DNA from: JAEUHO01 sp046350655
GTDB taxonomy: Bacteria; Planctomycetota; PLA2; JAEUHO01
DNA length: 64,000 nt
Direction of reading: 5' to 3'
Assembly (NCBI GenBank): GCA_046350655.1
Contig: JAXMAB010000004.1
Span: 868,001 to 932,000 of the forward strand
The notes below the pieces were generated by a model. It did no database searches and was not told the origin of the DNA. It was given only the letters and a program-made list of their open reading frames with translations. Of this stretch, positions 47,095 through 55,823 are shown one piece after another; the first letter of the stretch is position 1; the number at the start of each line of letters is the position of its first letter. The position numbers were made by a program, and so were the translations under genes.

Positions 47095-47460
47095 GTGCAC
47101 CCGACCCCGAACGTCCTCCGTCTCCTCCCCGTCGCGGCGGCGCTCGCGCTGCTGCCCGTCCTCGCCGCGTGCGCGTGGTCCGTCCCCGCCGACCCGGGCC
47201 GCAACGTCCGGGAGCGCGGCACGCCCGCCGCGCCCGCGGCGCCGACCGCGCGGACCGCGTCGGTCGCGACGGCGGTCCCCGACGACGGCACGCGCGCGCT
47301 CTACGAGCGCAAGTGCGGCCAGTGCCACGCCCCGTTCTCCCCGCGGCACGCGACGCCGGCCCAGTGGCCGGGCCTCGTCCGCCACTACGGTCCGCGCGCG
47401 GGCCTGTTCGGCGAGGACCGGGCGCGCGTGCTCCGCTATCTGCAGGCCGCGGCGCGATGA
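47095..47460 (+). CDS. Monoheme cytochrome c-like lipoprotein
   Basis: A 121-residue protein with a lipoprotein signal (ALLPVLAACAW) and a short cytochrome domain: YERKCGQCHAPFSPRHATPA with CxxCH, then WPGLVRHYGPRAGL and a final RVLRYLQAAA helix. The segment is short for a cytochrome c and lacks an obvious distal methionine. The GTG start has TAGGAGG upstream. It is cotranscribed with the Fur-box porin, suggesting electron transfer at the outer membrane or periplasm, possibly to iron. The partner is unknown. Confidence 0.75.
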   Translation: MHPTPNVLRLLPVAAALALLPVLAACAWSVPADPGRNVRERGTPAAPAAPTARTASVATAVPDDGTRALYERKCGQCHAPFSPRHATPAQWPGLVRHYGPRAGLFGEDRARVLRYLQAAAR

Positions 47461-47518
47461 CCCGAGGCCCGGTGCGCGCCGCGCTCCGCCGCGAGGCCCT
47501 CGACGAGGACCACGGCTG

Positions 47519-47800
47519 ATGGCCGGCGCCTTCGTGCTCGCGGCCGCCGTCGGCGTCGTCGTGCTCGCGGCCCGTGAAGGCCGCCGGGCCTCGCGGTCCC
47601 CAACCCCGACCGCGTCTCCCGTGGGGCCGCCGCGCCCCGGGGCCGCGGCGGGATGGACGACCGTCGCGGAGGTGGTCGCCGCCCCGGCCCTCGCGGGGCG
47701 GGGCCCGGCCGCGACGACGACCGGGCCGTCCCGCCGGGCCTGCCGGTGCGCGGCGCGGTGCGGCCGGCCGGGCACCGGCGCGTCGGGGTGCGCGGGCTGA
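47519..47800 (+). CDS. Small hypothetical membrane protein, doubtful
   Basis: A possible 93-residue protein with an N-terminal hydrophobic stretch (GAFVLAAAVGVVVLAA) and a Pro/Ala/Arg-rich remainder containing a copy of the dispersed element (47584-47601, read as RRASRSP). A 20-codon frame (47457-47519) overlaps the cytochrome stop and this ATG, so it could be part of the operon. The C-terminal half does not look like a folded protein. The surrounding 413 bases between cytochrome and ABC transporter hold nothing else apart from another partial element near 47820. Confidence 0.3.
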   Translation: MAGAFVLAAAVGVVVLAAREGRRASRSPTPTASPVGPPRPGAAAGWTTVAEVVAAPALAGRGPAATTTGPSRRACRCAARCGRPGTGASGCAG

Positions 47801-47873
47801 CGGATCGCGGCCCGGTTTCACGACGCGAGGCCCGCCCCGGACCGTAGTCTGACGACGTTGTACGGAGGTCCCC

Positions 47874-48554
47874 GTGACGGCGCCGGCGCTCCGCGTGCGT
47901 GGTCTCAAGAAGCGGTACGCGGACCCCGAGGGCGGGACGCGGCTCGTCGTGGACGTCCCGCGGCTCGACGTCGCGGCGGGCGAGGTCGTCGGGCTCGTGG
48001 GGGAGAGCGGCACCGGCAAGACGACGCTGCTCCACCTCGTCAGCGGCGTGCTCCCGGCCGACGAGGGGACCATCGAGGTCGCGGGCGAGCCGATGACGGG
48101 CCGCGGCGAGGCCGAGCGCGACCGCCTGCGGGCGCGGCACGTGGGGTACGTCTTCCAGACGTTCAACCTGCTGCCCGCGCTGACGGCGCTCGAGAACGTC
48201 GAGCTGGGGATGTCGTTCCGGCCCGGCGTCGCGCACGCGCGCGCGGCGGCGCGGGCCGCCCTCGAACGGGTGGGCCTCGCCGACCGGCTGCGGCACCGGC
48301 CCGACCAGCTGTCCGTCGGCCAGCAGCAGCGGGTCGCGATCGCGCGGGCGCTCGCGGGGCGGCCGTCGCTGGTGCTGGCGGACGAGCCGACGGCGAGCCT
48401 CGACCGGCGGCATGCCGAGGCCTGCCTCGACCTGCTCCTCGGCTTCGTCGCCGAGACGGGCTCGGCGCTCCTGCTCGTGACGCACGACGCGGCCGTCGAG
48501 GCACGGCTCCCGCGCGTCGAGCGGCTCGCGGCGCCGGTGGAGGCCGCGTCGTGA
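47874..48554 (+). CDS. ABC transporter ATP-binding protein, LolD/MacB type
   Basis: A 226-residue ATPase: Walker A GESGTGKTTLL, Q-loop YVFQTFNLLPALTALENV, signature LSVGQQQRVAIARAL, Walker B LVLADEPTASLD and H-loop VTHD. The sequence pattern is that of LolD/MacB/FtsE-type mechanotransmission systems rather than importers. The GTG start has GGAGGT upstream and the stop overlaps the GTG of an FtsX-like permease. It powers that permease. Confidence 0.9.
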   Translation: MTAPALRVRGLKKRYADPEGGTRLVVDVPRLDVAAGEVVGLVGESGTGKTTLLHLVSGVLPADEGTIEVAGEPMTGRGEAERDRLRARHVGYVFQTFNLLPALTALENVELGMSFRPGVAHARAAARAALERVGLADRLRHRPDQLSVGQQQRVAIARALAGRPSLVLADEPTASLDRRHAEACLDLLLGFVAETGSALLLVTHDAAVEARLPRVERLAAPVEAAS

Positions 48555-49894
48555 ACGTCGTCGGCCTCGCGTTGCGGTCGCTGCGGCAGCGGCTGCTCTC
48601 GACCATCCTGACGGCGTTCGGCGTCGCGATCGGCGTCGGGCTCGTCGTGTTCGTGACGTCGGTGCGCGCGTCGTCGCACACGGCGTTCGTGGACGCGGCG
48701 CGCGGGTGCGACGTCGTCGTGTCCGGGAAGGGCACCACGTCGTTCTCGGCGGTGATGAACGCGGTGTTCCACGTGGACAAGCCCGTCGACACCGTGCCCG
48801 TCGCGCGGTGGCACGAGCTCGAGCAGGACCCGCGCGTGCTCCACGCCGTCCCCGCGGTGGTGGGCGACGTGTTCCGCGGCTTCCGCGTCGTCGGGACCAC
48901 GAGCGCCTTCTTCGACGCGATGGCGGGCGGCGACGGCCGGCCGCTCAAGGCCTCGATCGCGCCCGGCGGGCGCGTCTTCCCCGACGACGAGTCGTTCGAG
49001 GCCGTCGTGGGCGCGTTCGCGGCCGCGCGGACGGGCCTCGCGTTGGGGGCGAAGTTCACCGTCACGCACGGGCTCGAGGAGGGCGGCGGCGAGCACGCGC
49101 ACGACGAGCAGTGGACCGTCGTCGGCGTGCTGGCGCCGACGGGCACGCCGACGGACCGCGCCATCTTCATCACGCTTCGGTCGTTCTTCCACGTGAAGGG
49201 TCACGAGGCGGCGCCGGCCGCGCCGGCCACGCCGCCCGCGATGGACGCGCCGCCCGCCATGGATGGCGCGCCGCCCGCGATGGAGGGGGAGCCGCCCGCC
49301 CACGACGCCGACCCCGACGCCGACCACGACCTCGGCGAGGAGGTCCGCGCGCTCTCGACGATCCTCGTGAAGCTGAAGGCGCCGGGCGTTCGCTACCGGT
49401 TCGCCGCCGACTGGAACGCGAAGCCCGACGTCCGCGCGTCGATCCCGGCGGAGGAGATCCGCCGGCTGTTCGAGATCGTGCAGGGCGTGGACGGGCTCCT
49501 GCGCGCCGTCGCGGCGCTCGTGCTCGTCTCCGCGGCGCTCTCGATCCTCGCGGCGCTCTACAACTCGATGCAGGGCCGCCGCCGCGAGATCGCGCTCCTG
49601 CGCGCGCTCGGCGCGCGGCGCGCGCACGTGTTCGGCGTCGTCGTCCTCGAGGCGGTGCTCATCTGCCTGCTCGGCGGCGTGGCGGGCATCGCGCTCGGCC
49701 ACCTCGGCGTGGCGGGCGCGGCGCCGTTCCTGCTCGACGAGGTGGGCGTGCGCCTCGGCCTCGGGACGGCGAACGTCGCCCTGTGGGGCAAGCTCGCGGC
49801 CGGGCTCGTCGTCCTCGGCCTGCTCGCGGGGCTCCTGCCCGCGTGGCGCGCCTACCGCACGCCCGTCGCCCGCAACCTCCACCCGACCGACTGA
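48551..49894 (+). CDS. FtsX/MacB-like ABC permease with His/Asp-rich loop
   Basis: A 447-residue permease. The N-terminal helix (STILTAFGVAIGVGLVVFVT) precedes a large periplasmic domain, and three C-terminal helices (ALVLVSAALSILAALYNSMQ, VVLEAVLICLLGGVAGIALG, LAAGLVVLGLLAGLLPAW) form the FtsX module. The periplasmic domain contains EEGGGEHAHDEQW and a repeated PPAMD/PPAME tract running into HDADPDADHD, a likely metal-binding loop. With the ATPase gene it forms a MacB-type pair. The metal-rich loop and the Fur-linked neighbours hint at metal homeostasis; cargo is unknown. Confidence 0.8.
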   Translation: MNVVGLALRSLRQRLLSTILTAFGVAIGVGLVVFVTSVRASSHTAFVDAARGCDVVVSGKGTTSFSAVMNAVFHVDKPVDTVPVARWHELEQDPRVLHAVPAVVGDVFRGFRVVGTTSAFFDAMAGGDGRPLKASIAPGGRVFPDDESFEAVVGAFAAARTGLALGAKFTVTHGLEEGGGEHAHDEQWTVVGVLAPTGTPTDRAIFITLRSFFHVKGHEAAPAAPATPPAMDAPPAMDGAPPAMEGEPPAHDADPDADHDLGEEVRALSTILVKLKAPGVRYRFAADWNAKPDVRASIPAEEIRRLFEIVQGVDGLLRAVAALVLVSAALSILAALYNSMQGRRREIALLRALGARRAHVFGVVVLEAVLICLLGGVAGIALGHLGVAGAAPFLLDEVGVRLGLGTANVALWGKLAAGLVVLGLLAGLLPAWRAYRTPVARNLHPTD

Positions 49895-49905
49895 CGCCGC
49901 GCCCG

Positions 49906-51018
49906 ATGCGCGTCGCCGCCTACGTCTACCCGGGCTGGCACCCGATCCCCGAGCGGGACGCGAGCTTCCACCCCGGCTTCACCGAGTGGGAGCTGGTCGA
50001 GGCCTGCCGGCCGCGGTTCCCGGGCCACGCGCAGCCGCGCGTGCCCGCCCTCGGCGCCTACGACGACCGCGACCCGGTCGAGGTGGGGCGGCGGGTGCGG
50101 CTCGCGCGCGACCACGGCGTGGACGCGTTCGTGTACGGCACGTTCTGGTGCCGCGGCAAACGCGTCTTCGAGGACGCGCTCGACCTCGGGTTCCTCGGGT
50201 CGGCGGAGGCCTCGACCGCGACCTTCGGCGTCATGTGGGCCAACCGCATGCCCCGTCGCGTGCTGCCCGTGCGGCGGGCCGACCTGCCCGTCATCGACGA
50301 CGGGCGCCGCGTCCCCTCCGACGTGGACGACTTCGTGGCCTTCGTCGCGTGCATGGCCGAGCGGTACTTCACGCGCCCGACCTACCTGCGCGTCGGCGGG
50401 CGGGCCTACCTCTCGATCTTCGACAGCACCTTCTTCGTGAAGGAGCTCGGCTTCGAGGCGGCCACGGAGGCGGTGCGGGCGGCGCGCGCCTGGCTCGCGT
50501 CGCGCGGCCTCCCGGACCTCCACCTCGTCGCCATCGACCCGGCGCCCGACGTGATCGGGCGGATGGCGGCGGTCGGGTTCGACGCGGTCTCGCACTACGT
50601 CCTCCTGCCCGACTGGACGGGGCCGTCGCTCCAGGACTACGAGGCGTACGCGGTCCGGCGCGCGGGCGAGTGGGACGGGTACGCGGCCGCCTCGGGCCTG
50701 CCCTACGTGCCCTCCGTCGCGCCCGGCTGGGACGCCTCGCCCCGCGGCGCCGACTTCGGGCCCCGCCGGCCCGACAAGTACCCGTGGTCGCCCGTCGTCG
50801 TCGGCGAGCACCCCGACCGCTTCCGCGCGGCGGTCGCGCGCGCGGTCGCGTGGGCGCGGGCCCGCCTCGCCGACGACCCGATGGTGATGGTCGCGTCGCT
50901 CAACGAGTGGAGCGAGGGCCACTACCTCGAGCCCGACACGCGGTTCGGCACCGGCTGGCTCGAGGCTTTGCGCGCCGGTCGCGCCGACGGCGGGGCCCCT
51001 GCCACGCCGCCCGCGTGA
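49906..51018 (+). CDS. Glycoside hydrolase family 99-like (WbsX-type) protein
   Basis: A 370-residue TIM-barrel protein. AAYVYPGWHPIPERDASFHP and GFTEWELV match the N-terminal signature of GH99-like/WbsX proteins ('YYPQFHPIPENDxWWGxGFTEW'). VDAFVYGTFWCRGKRVFED and ASLNEWSEGHYLEPDTRFG carry the conserved glutamates near the C-terminus. WbsX proteins occur in polysaccharide loci and may trim or modify glycans. No signal peptide is present and it follows an ABC transporter gene after 11 bases. Substrate is unknown. Confidence 0.8.
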   Translation: MRVAAYVYPGWHPIPERDASFHPGFTEWELVEACRPRFPGHAQPRVPALGAYDDRDPVEVGRRVRLARDHGVDAFVYGTFWCRGKRVFEDALDLGFLGSAEASTATFGVMWANRMPRRVLPVRRADLPVIDDGRRVPSDVDDFVAFVACMAERYFTRPTYLRVGGRAYLSIFDSTFFVKELGFEAATEAVRAARAWLASRGLPDLHLVAIDPAPDVIGRMAAVGFDAVSHYVLLPDWTGPSLQDYEAYAVRRAGEWDGYAAASGLPYVPSVAPGWDASPRGADFGPRRPDKYPWSPVVVGEHPDRFRAAVARAVAWARARLADDPMVMVASLNEWSEGHYLEPDTRFGTGWLEALRAGRADGGAPATPPA

Positions 51019-51049
51019 CGCCGCCCCCGCGTGGCGCAGGGGCCGCCGC

Positions 51050-52144
51050 TCACGGTCCCGGCGGCGCCGCGGGCCCGGCGGCGTCGCGGCGCGCCGCGCG
51101 GAGCGCGCGCACGCCGAGCACGCCGAGCGTGATCCCGACGAGCGGGGCCACGAACTCGAAGGCGACCCACGAGAAGCCGTGGAGCGCGTCGTGGCGCGTG
51201 GCCGCGAGCACGAGGTAGGCCGTGTAGGCCCCGTACGCCACGAGGAAGAGCCAGCCCTCCCAGCGCGCGATCCGGTGCCCCGTGAAGAAGATCGGGAGGC
51301 ACGCGGCGGCCACCGCGACCATGTAGGGCGTGTCGAACGCGAGCGCGGCGTCGGGGACGGCCACGCCGCCCGGGGCCACGGCCGACGAGACGCCGAGGAC
51401 GCCGAGCAGGTTGAACACGTTGCTGCCGACGACGTTGCCGACCGCGATGTCGCGCTGGCCGCGCAGCGTCGCGACGATGGACGTCGCCACCTCCGGGGCC
51501 GACGTGCCGGCGGCCACGATCGTGAGGCCGACGACGAGGTCGCTGACGCCGAGCGCGCGCGCGACGCGGACCGCGCCGTCGACGAACCACCCCGAGCCGA
51601 GCACGAGGAGGCCCAGCCCGACCGCGATGAACAGCAGCTGCAGGCCGAGCGACCGCGGCCCGCGCGCCTCCTCGACCTCGACCCCCGCCGCGCCGTTGCG
51701 CGCGAGCCGCAGCTGCAGGAGCACGTACCCCGCGAGCCCGAGGACGAGCAGCCCGCCCTCGACGCGGCTCACGCGCCCGTCGGCCGCGAGCAGCCACCCG
51801 AGCAGCGAGACGCCCACCATCACGGGCACGTCCACCCGCACCAGCTGCCGCGCGACCACGAGCGGCGTCAGCGCCGCGCAGACGCCGAGGATCAGCAGCA
51901 CGTTGAAGATGTTGCTGCCGACGACGTTGCCGTAGGCGACGTCCGCCTTGCCCTCGAGCGCCGCCGCGACGCTGACCGTCATCTCGGGGGCGCTCGTGCC
52001 GAAGGCCACGATGGTCAGGCCGACGACGAGCGGCGACACGCCGCGGGCGACCGCGAGCGACGCCGCCCCGCGGACGAGGGCCTCGGCGCCCGCGACGAGC
52101 ACGAGCAGGCCGCCGACGAGCAGGAGGAGGGTGGAGACGTCCAT
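51050..52144 (-). CDS. Sodium/calcium exchanger family antiporter
   Basis: A 364-residue CaCA-family protein of the YrbG type with about 10 membrane helices in two inverted halves. Each half has the alpha-repeat motif: VVGLTIVAFGTSAPEMTVS with GNVVGSNIFNVLLILG, and VVGLTIVAAGTSAPEVATS with GNVVGSNVFNLLGVLG. The two acidic residues of GTSAPE bind the cation. It exports Ca2+ (or K+) in exchange for Na+ or protons. The gene stands alone and is convergent with the GH99-like gene. Confidence 0.9.
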   Translation of the reverse strand: MDVSTLLLLVGGLLVLVAGAEALVRGAASLAVARGVSPLVVGLTIVAFGTSAPEMTVSVAAALEGKADVAYGNVVGSNIFNVLLILGVCAALTPLVVARQLVRVDVPVMVGVSLLGWLLAADGRVSRVEGGLLVLGLAGYVLLQLRLARNGAAGVEVEEARGPRSLGLQLLFIAVGLGLLVLGSGWFVDGAVRVARALGVSDLVVGLTIVAAGTSAPEVATSIVATLRGQRDIAVGNVVGSNVFNLLGVLGVSSAVAPGGVAVPDAALAFDTPYMVAVAAACLPIFFTGHRIARWEGWLFLVAYGAYTAYLVLAATRHDALHGFSWVAFEFVAPLVGITLGVLGVRALRAARRDAAGPAAPPGP

Positions 52145-52228
52145 GGGCGGCGGTTGAACCCGACCGGGAGGGGCGCGTCCACCGAATCCGGCCGCGCCGC
52201 CGGTCGGGTCGTCGCCGCCCCGGCGGCG

Positions 52229-54016
52229 TCACGCCGGGGTCAGGCGCCGCAGGCCCACGGGGGCCGCGAAGCCCTTGAGGGTCGCGGCGAACCGCTCCTC
52301 GTCGTGGGGGACCCCGGCGAGCACCCGCCGCACGCCCTCGTCGTCGGCCGCGGCGTCGGTGAGCACCACGTCGCCCCCGCGCGCCTCGTGCTGCGCGCGC
52401 GCGGCCAGGTTCGTCGTCGTGCCGAAGAAGTCGAGCGCGCCGCCCGCGTTCACGACGAGCGACGGCCCGACGTGGAGCCCGGCCTTGAGCACCAGGGGCG
52501 GCTCGCCCGCCGGGACCGCGAGGCCCGCGACGGCGCGGTGCATGGCGAACGCGGCGGCGGCCGCCGACGCGGGCGTCGGGAACGCGGCCATCACCGCGTC
52601 GCCGATGGTCTTCACGAGCATCCCGTCGTGGGCGCGGACCGCATCGCGCAGGGCGCCGAACACCTCGCGCACCCGCGCGTACGCCGCGGCGTCGCCCACG
52701 CGGCGGTAGAGCGCCGTCGAGCCCTTGAGGTCGGTGAACAGGAACGCGACGCGCCGCACGGCCACGCGCTCGCCCGGCGCGAGCACGTCGGCGGTGAAGA
52801 CGTCGGCGAAGCCCGGCAGCGCGACCACGTCGAGGGCCGTCGCGACGTCGTCGAGCCACGCGGTGCGCTCCACGACGACCGTCGCCTCGCGCGCCGTCGC
52901 GTTCGTGACGCGGAGGCGGACGGTCCCCGCGCCGACGGTCGCCGGCGCCGCGCGCACCTCCCCGTCGGCGAGCGTCACCTCGACGTCCGCGGCGCCTCCG
53001 GGGGCGCGGTCGACCTCGAGGGACGCGAGGCCCGGCCGCCGCGCGACCCGCACGCGGTGCGCGCCCGCCGCGAGCGCCACCGTCACCTCGGCCGTCGCGC
53101 CGGCGGGCACGCGTCGCTGCGCGACGACGTGCGGCGTCGTGCCCGGGCCGCCGAGGCACCACGTCTGCGCGCCGATGCGGCGCAGGTCGGCCGCGGGCCG
53201 GAACACCGCCTCGAGGCTGCGGTCGAACTCGACCTCGAAGTCGAGCGCGCACGCGTCGCAGCGCGCCGCGGCCCGGACGTCGGCGAGGCGGCGGGCCGAC
53301 CGCGGCGTGCCGCGGCAGTGGGGGCACAGGCTCTCCCACGTGAGCTCGAGCACGCCCGCGCGCACCGCGGCGAGGAACGTCGCGAGCACCTCGCGCCGCG
53401 GCGCCTTCCAGCGGTCCGCGAGCGCGAACGGGCGGATGCGGACGAGGTCCGCGGCGTCGGCCCCGGCGAGGTGCGACGCCAGGTGCGCCGCGAGGTCGTC
53501 GGGCACCGGGCCCACGGCCGCGAGGCGGGCCGCCACCTTGCGCACCACGGCGCGGCGCTCCGGCGGGGCCTCGGCCTCGCCGAGCAGCTCGAGCCGCAGG
53601 CGCGCGTGGGCCGCCTGGTGGCCGCGGCGCGCGTTCCGCATCAGCAGCGGGAGCGCGAGGGCCGCGAGCGCCGACCGCGGCGTCGCGTCGAGCTCCGTCA
53701 CGACGCGCGTGCCGCGCTCCTCCGGGACGAGCCGCGTGCGCACGACCAGGCGCGTCACCGGGCCCTTCGAGAACGTGCGCACGACGGCGAACCGTTCGCC
53801 CTCGACCCACTCGTACGGCGCCTCCTCGTAGGCGGTGGGCAGGAGGCCGTAGAACGTCTGCCGGACGTCGTAGCCCGCCTCGACGGGCACGTACGTCGCG
53901 GGCGGCAGGCCCGCGAGGCGGTCCACGCGGTCGGTGTCCGCCACGTAGGGCCAGACGCGCGCGGGGGGCGCGTCGAACCACGCGTCCCAGGCGTAGGTGC
54001 GTTCCTTGGGGGCCAC
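52229..54016 (-). CDS. Class III adenylate/guanylate cyclase with SRPBCC and zinc-ribbon N-terminus
   Basis: A 595-residue protein. Residues 1-150 resemble an SRPBCC ligand-binding domain (AWDAWFDAPPARVWPYVADT). A helical region and zinc ribbon follow (ESLCPHCRG, ARCDACALDF, about 230-275), as in DUF5939-type cyclases, then an Ig-like beta section. The catalytic domain covers about 425-590: VAFLFTDLKGSTALYRRVGD with the first metal Asp, KTIGDAVMAAFP with the second, and GLHVGPS. It makes cyclic nucleotide, perhaps in response to a hydrophobic ligand. Start is GTG 54016. Confidence 0.85.
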   Translation of the reverse strand: MAPKERTYAWDAWFDAPPARVWPYVADTDRVDRLAGLPPATYVPVEAGYDVRQTFYGLLPTAYEEAPYEWVEGERFAVVRTFSKGPVTRLVVRTRLVPEERGTRVVTELDATPRSALAALALPLLMRNARRGHQAAHARLRLELLGEAEAPPERRAVVRKVAARLAAVGPVPDDLAAHLASHLAGADAADLVRIRPFALADRWKAPRREVLATFLAAVRAGVLELTWESLCPHCRGTPRSARRLADVRAAARCDACALDFEVEFDRSLEAVFRPAADLRRIGAQTWCLGGPGTTPHVVAQRRVPAGATAEVTVALAAGAHRVRVARRPGLASLEVDRAPGGAADVEVTLADGEVRAAPATVGAGTVRLRVTNATAREATVVVERTAWLDDVATALDVVALPGFADVFTADVLAPGERVAVRRVAFLFTDLKGSTALYRRVGDAAAYARVREVFGALRDAVRAHDGMLVKTIGDAVMAAFPTPASAAAAAFAMHRAVAGLAVPAGEPPLVLKAGLHVGPSLVVNAGGALDFFGTTTNLAARAQHEARGGDVVLTDAAADDEGVRRVLAGVPHDEERFAATLKGFAAPVGLRRLTPA

Positions 54017-54104
54017 GGCGGGGCGAGGCTACCACCGGGCCCGCGGCGGCGGCGTGCGGGCCGAGGGGTTCCCCGCCGGCCGCCCGTCGTCCTACGATGG
54101 CGCG

Positions 54105-55781
54105 ATGCGCCGCGTCCCCCGCCTCGTCCGCTCCGGCGCCGTCGTGCTCGGGGTCTTCGCGCTGCCGCTGCTCGGCCCTGAGCTCCTCGGCCCCGAGTTC
54201 TTCGGCTTTGGCGGCGAGCGGGCCTCGCGTCCCGCGCACGCGGCCGACGACCCGGACCGGCCGGCGTACGACCGGGTGCTCGCGGCGTTCAAGGCGAAGC
54301 GCTCCGCCGAGGCGCTCGAGGCGGCGCGCGTCTTCGTCGCCGCGCACCCCGACCACAAGTTCGCGCACTCGGCGCTCTACATGGCCGCGCAGTCGGCCTA
54401 CGACCTGCGCCGCTGGGACGACGCGGTCGCCGAGGCCGACCGGTACCTCGCGCGGTTCCCGACCGCGGACTACGCCGACCGGCTCGCGGTGCGGCGCGCG
54501 CAGGCGCACTTCAAGGCGCGGCGCGCGAAGGAGGCGGCCGCCGGCTTCGACGCGTTCGTCGCCGCGAAGCCCGGCACGGCGCTGGCCGACGAGGCCCGCG
54601 CGTGGCGGGCGCGCATCGACCCCGCGGACCGCGAGGTGCGCGGGAACGTCGTGCTCGACTACGCGGGGAAGTACCGCGGCGACGCGACGTTCGCGGCGCG
54701 GGTCGCGGAGGTCGAGCGGCTCGTGCCGGAGGCCGTGAAGCGCATCCGGGCCCGCCTGGGCCTGCCCGCCGGGCCGACGCCGCCGTTCCGCGTGCGGTTC
54801 GCCGACATCGGCGAGCGCCCCGACGACCTCCACATGTCCACGTCGGAGGAACTGGTCGGCGGCGAGGTGCGCCAGGCGCTGCGCATCCTCACCGAGCCGC
54901 TCGTGCTGCGGCGGTACGACCTCGCCGACACGCTCACCCACGAGCTCCTGCACGTGTGGCACCGGCACGCGCTCGGCGAGCCGTACTACGACGTGCCGAA
55001 GTGGGCGCGCGAGGGGCTCGCGGTGTGGGCCGCGGGGCAGGGACCGGGGCGCGTCGCGCTCCTCTCGGTCCTCTACGGTTCCGACCCCAAGGTCGAGGAC
55101 CCCGTCGCGCGGGTCCTGAACGGCCTCGGCGGGAAGCACGGGATCGCGGACTACGCCGAGGACTACCTCGCGTTCGCGTGGGTCGAGGAGCGCAAGGGGC
55201 TCGCGGGCGTCCAGGCCCTCGCGCGCCGGCTGCTCGCGTCGGCGGACGCGCCCGGCGCGTTCGCGGCGGCGGCGGGGCTCCCGTTCGCGGAGGTGGAGGC
55301 CGCCGTCCGCGGGTACGCGACGACGGCGGTGGCGGCGGCGCTCGGGGGGCGCGACGCCTACCTCGAGGCGCGCCGGGCCGTCGACGCCGGCCCGCCGGAC
55401 GCGGCCCTCGCCGCCGTGGACGCGTACCTCGCGGCGCACCCGAAGGCGGCGTTCGCGCCCCGGGCGCGCTACGACCGTGCGCTCGCCCTCTTCCGCGCCG
55501 GCCGGCACGCGGCGGCGCGGGCCGCGTTCGACGCGGTCCTCGAGGAGCCGCTCGCGGAGCTCTACGTGGACGAGGTCCTCGAGTACCGGGTGCGGATCGC
55601 CGCGGCGTCGGGCGACGCCACCGCGCTCGAGGCCGCCGCCCGGGCGTTCGTCCGCGACTGCTCGTGGGTCGCCAAGGCCCGGATCGCGGCCGTGAGGAAG
55701 CTGTGGACCCAGGGGAAGGACGCCGCGGGCCCGCCGCCGTCGGCCCCGGACGCGGAGCCGGCGGGGACCGACGACGATTGA
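54105..55781 (+). CDS. Exported TPR protein with gluzincin-type metalloprotease domain
   Basis: A 558-residue protein with a signal peptide (SGAVVLGVFALPLLGP). Residues 50-180 hold TPR-like repeats (AFKAKRSAEALEAARVFVAA, RRWDDAVAEADRYLARFP). Residues 215-400 are a peptidase MA-like domain with the zinc motif THELLHVWH (HExxH) and downstream WAREGLAVWAAG providing the third ligand Glu. More TPRs follow to the C-terminus. It may be a periplasmic protease or scaffold. Element copy 54214-54233 encodes GERASRPAH just after the signal peptide. ATG 54105 fits the signal peptide better than upstream in-frame codons. Confidence 0.8.
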   Translation: MRRVPRLVRSGAVVLGVFALPLLGPELLGPEFFGFGGERASRPAHAADDPDRPAYDRVLAAFKAKRSAEALEAARVFVAAHPDHKFAHSALYMAAQSAYDLRRWDDAVAEADRYLARFPTADYADRLAVRRAQAHFKARRAKEAAAGFDAFVAAKPGTALADEARAWRARIDPADREVRGNVVLDYAGKYRGDATFAARVAEVERLVPEAVKRIRARLGLPAGPTPPFRVRFADIGERPDDLHMSTSEELVGGEVRQALRILTEPLVLRRYDLADTLTHELLHVWHRHALGEPYYDVPKWAREGLAVWAAGQGPGRVALLSVLYGSDPKVEDPVARVLNGLGGKHGIADYAEDYLAFAWVEERKGLAGVQALARRLLASADAPGAFAAAAGLPFAEVEAAVRGYATTAVAAALGGRDAYLEARRAVDAGPPDAALAAVDAYLAAHPKAAFAPRARYDRALALFRAGRHAAARAAFDAVLEEPLAELYVDEVLEYRVRIAAASGDATALEAAARAFVRDCSWVAKARIAAVRKLWTQGKDAAGPPPSAPDAEPAGTDDD

Positions 55782-55823
55782 GGTGTTCCCACCGGGGGGG
55801 CTCCAGCGTCTGAAGGGGTGGAG

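Noticed and set aside
47457..47519. A 20-codon frame overlapping the cytochrome stop (MTRGPVRAALRREALDEDHG)
   Set aside because: It is too short and Arg-rich to support as a gene. The ATGA overlap may be chance in this G+C-rich sequence.
43081..47775. A 1564-codon minus-strand frame across the oxidase, porin and cytochrome genes
   Set aside because: The porin, cytochrome lipoprotein and ccoN/ccoO are recognised in other frames or on the other strand. Only the last 90 codons (small membrane protein) are real.
53997..54104. Upstream in-frame extension of the TPR metalloprotease
   Set aside because: The extension would place 36 Arg/Gly-rich residues before a clear signal peptide and overlap the divergent cyclase start; ATG 54105 is preferred.
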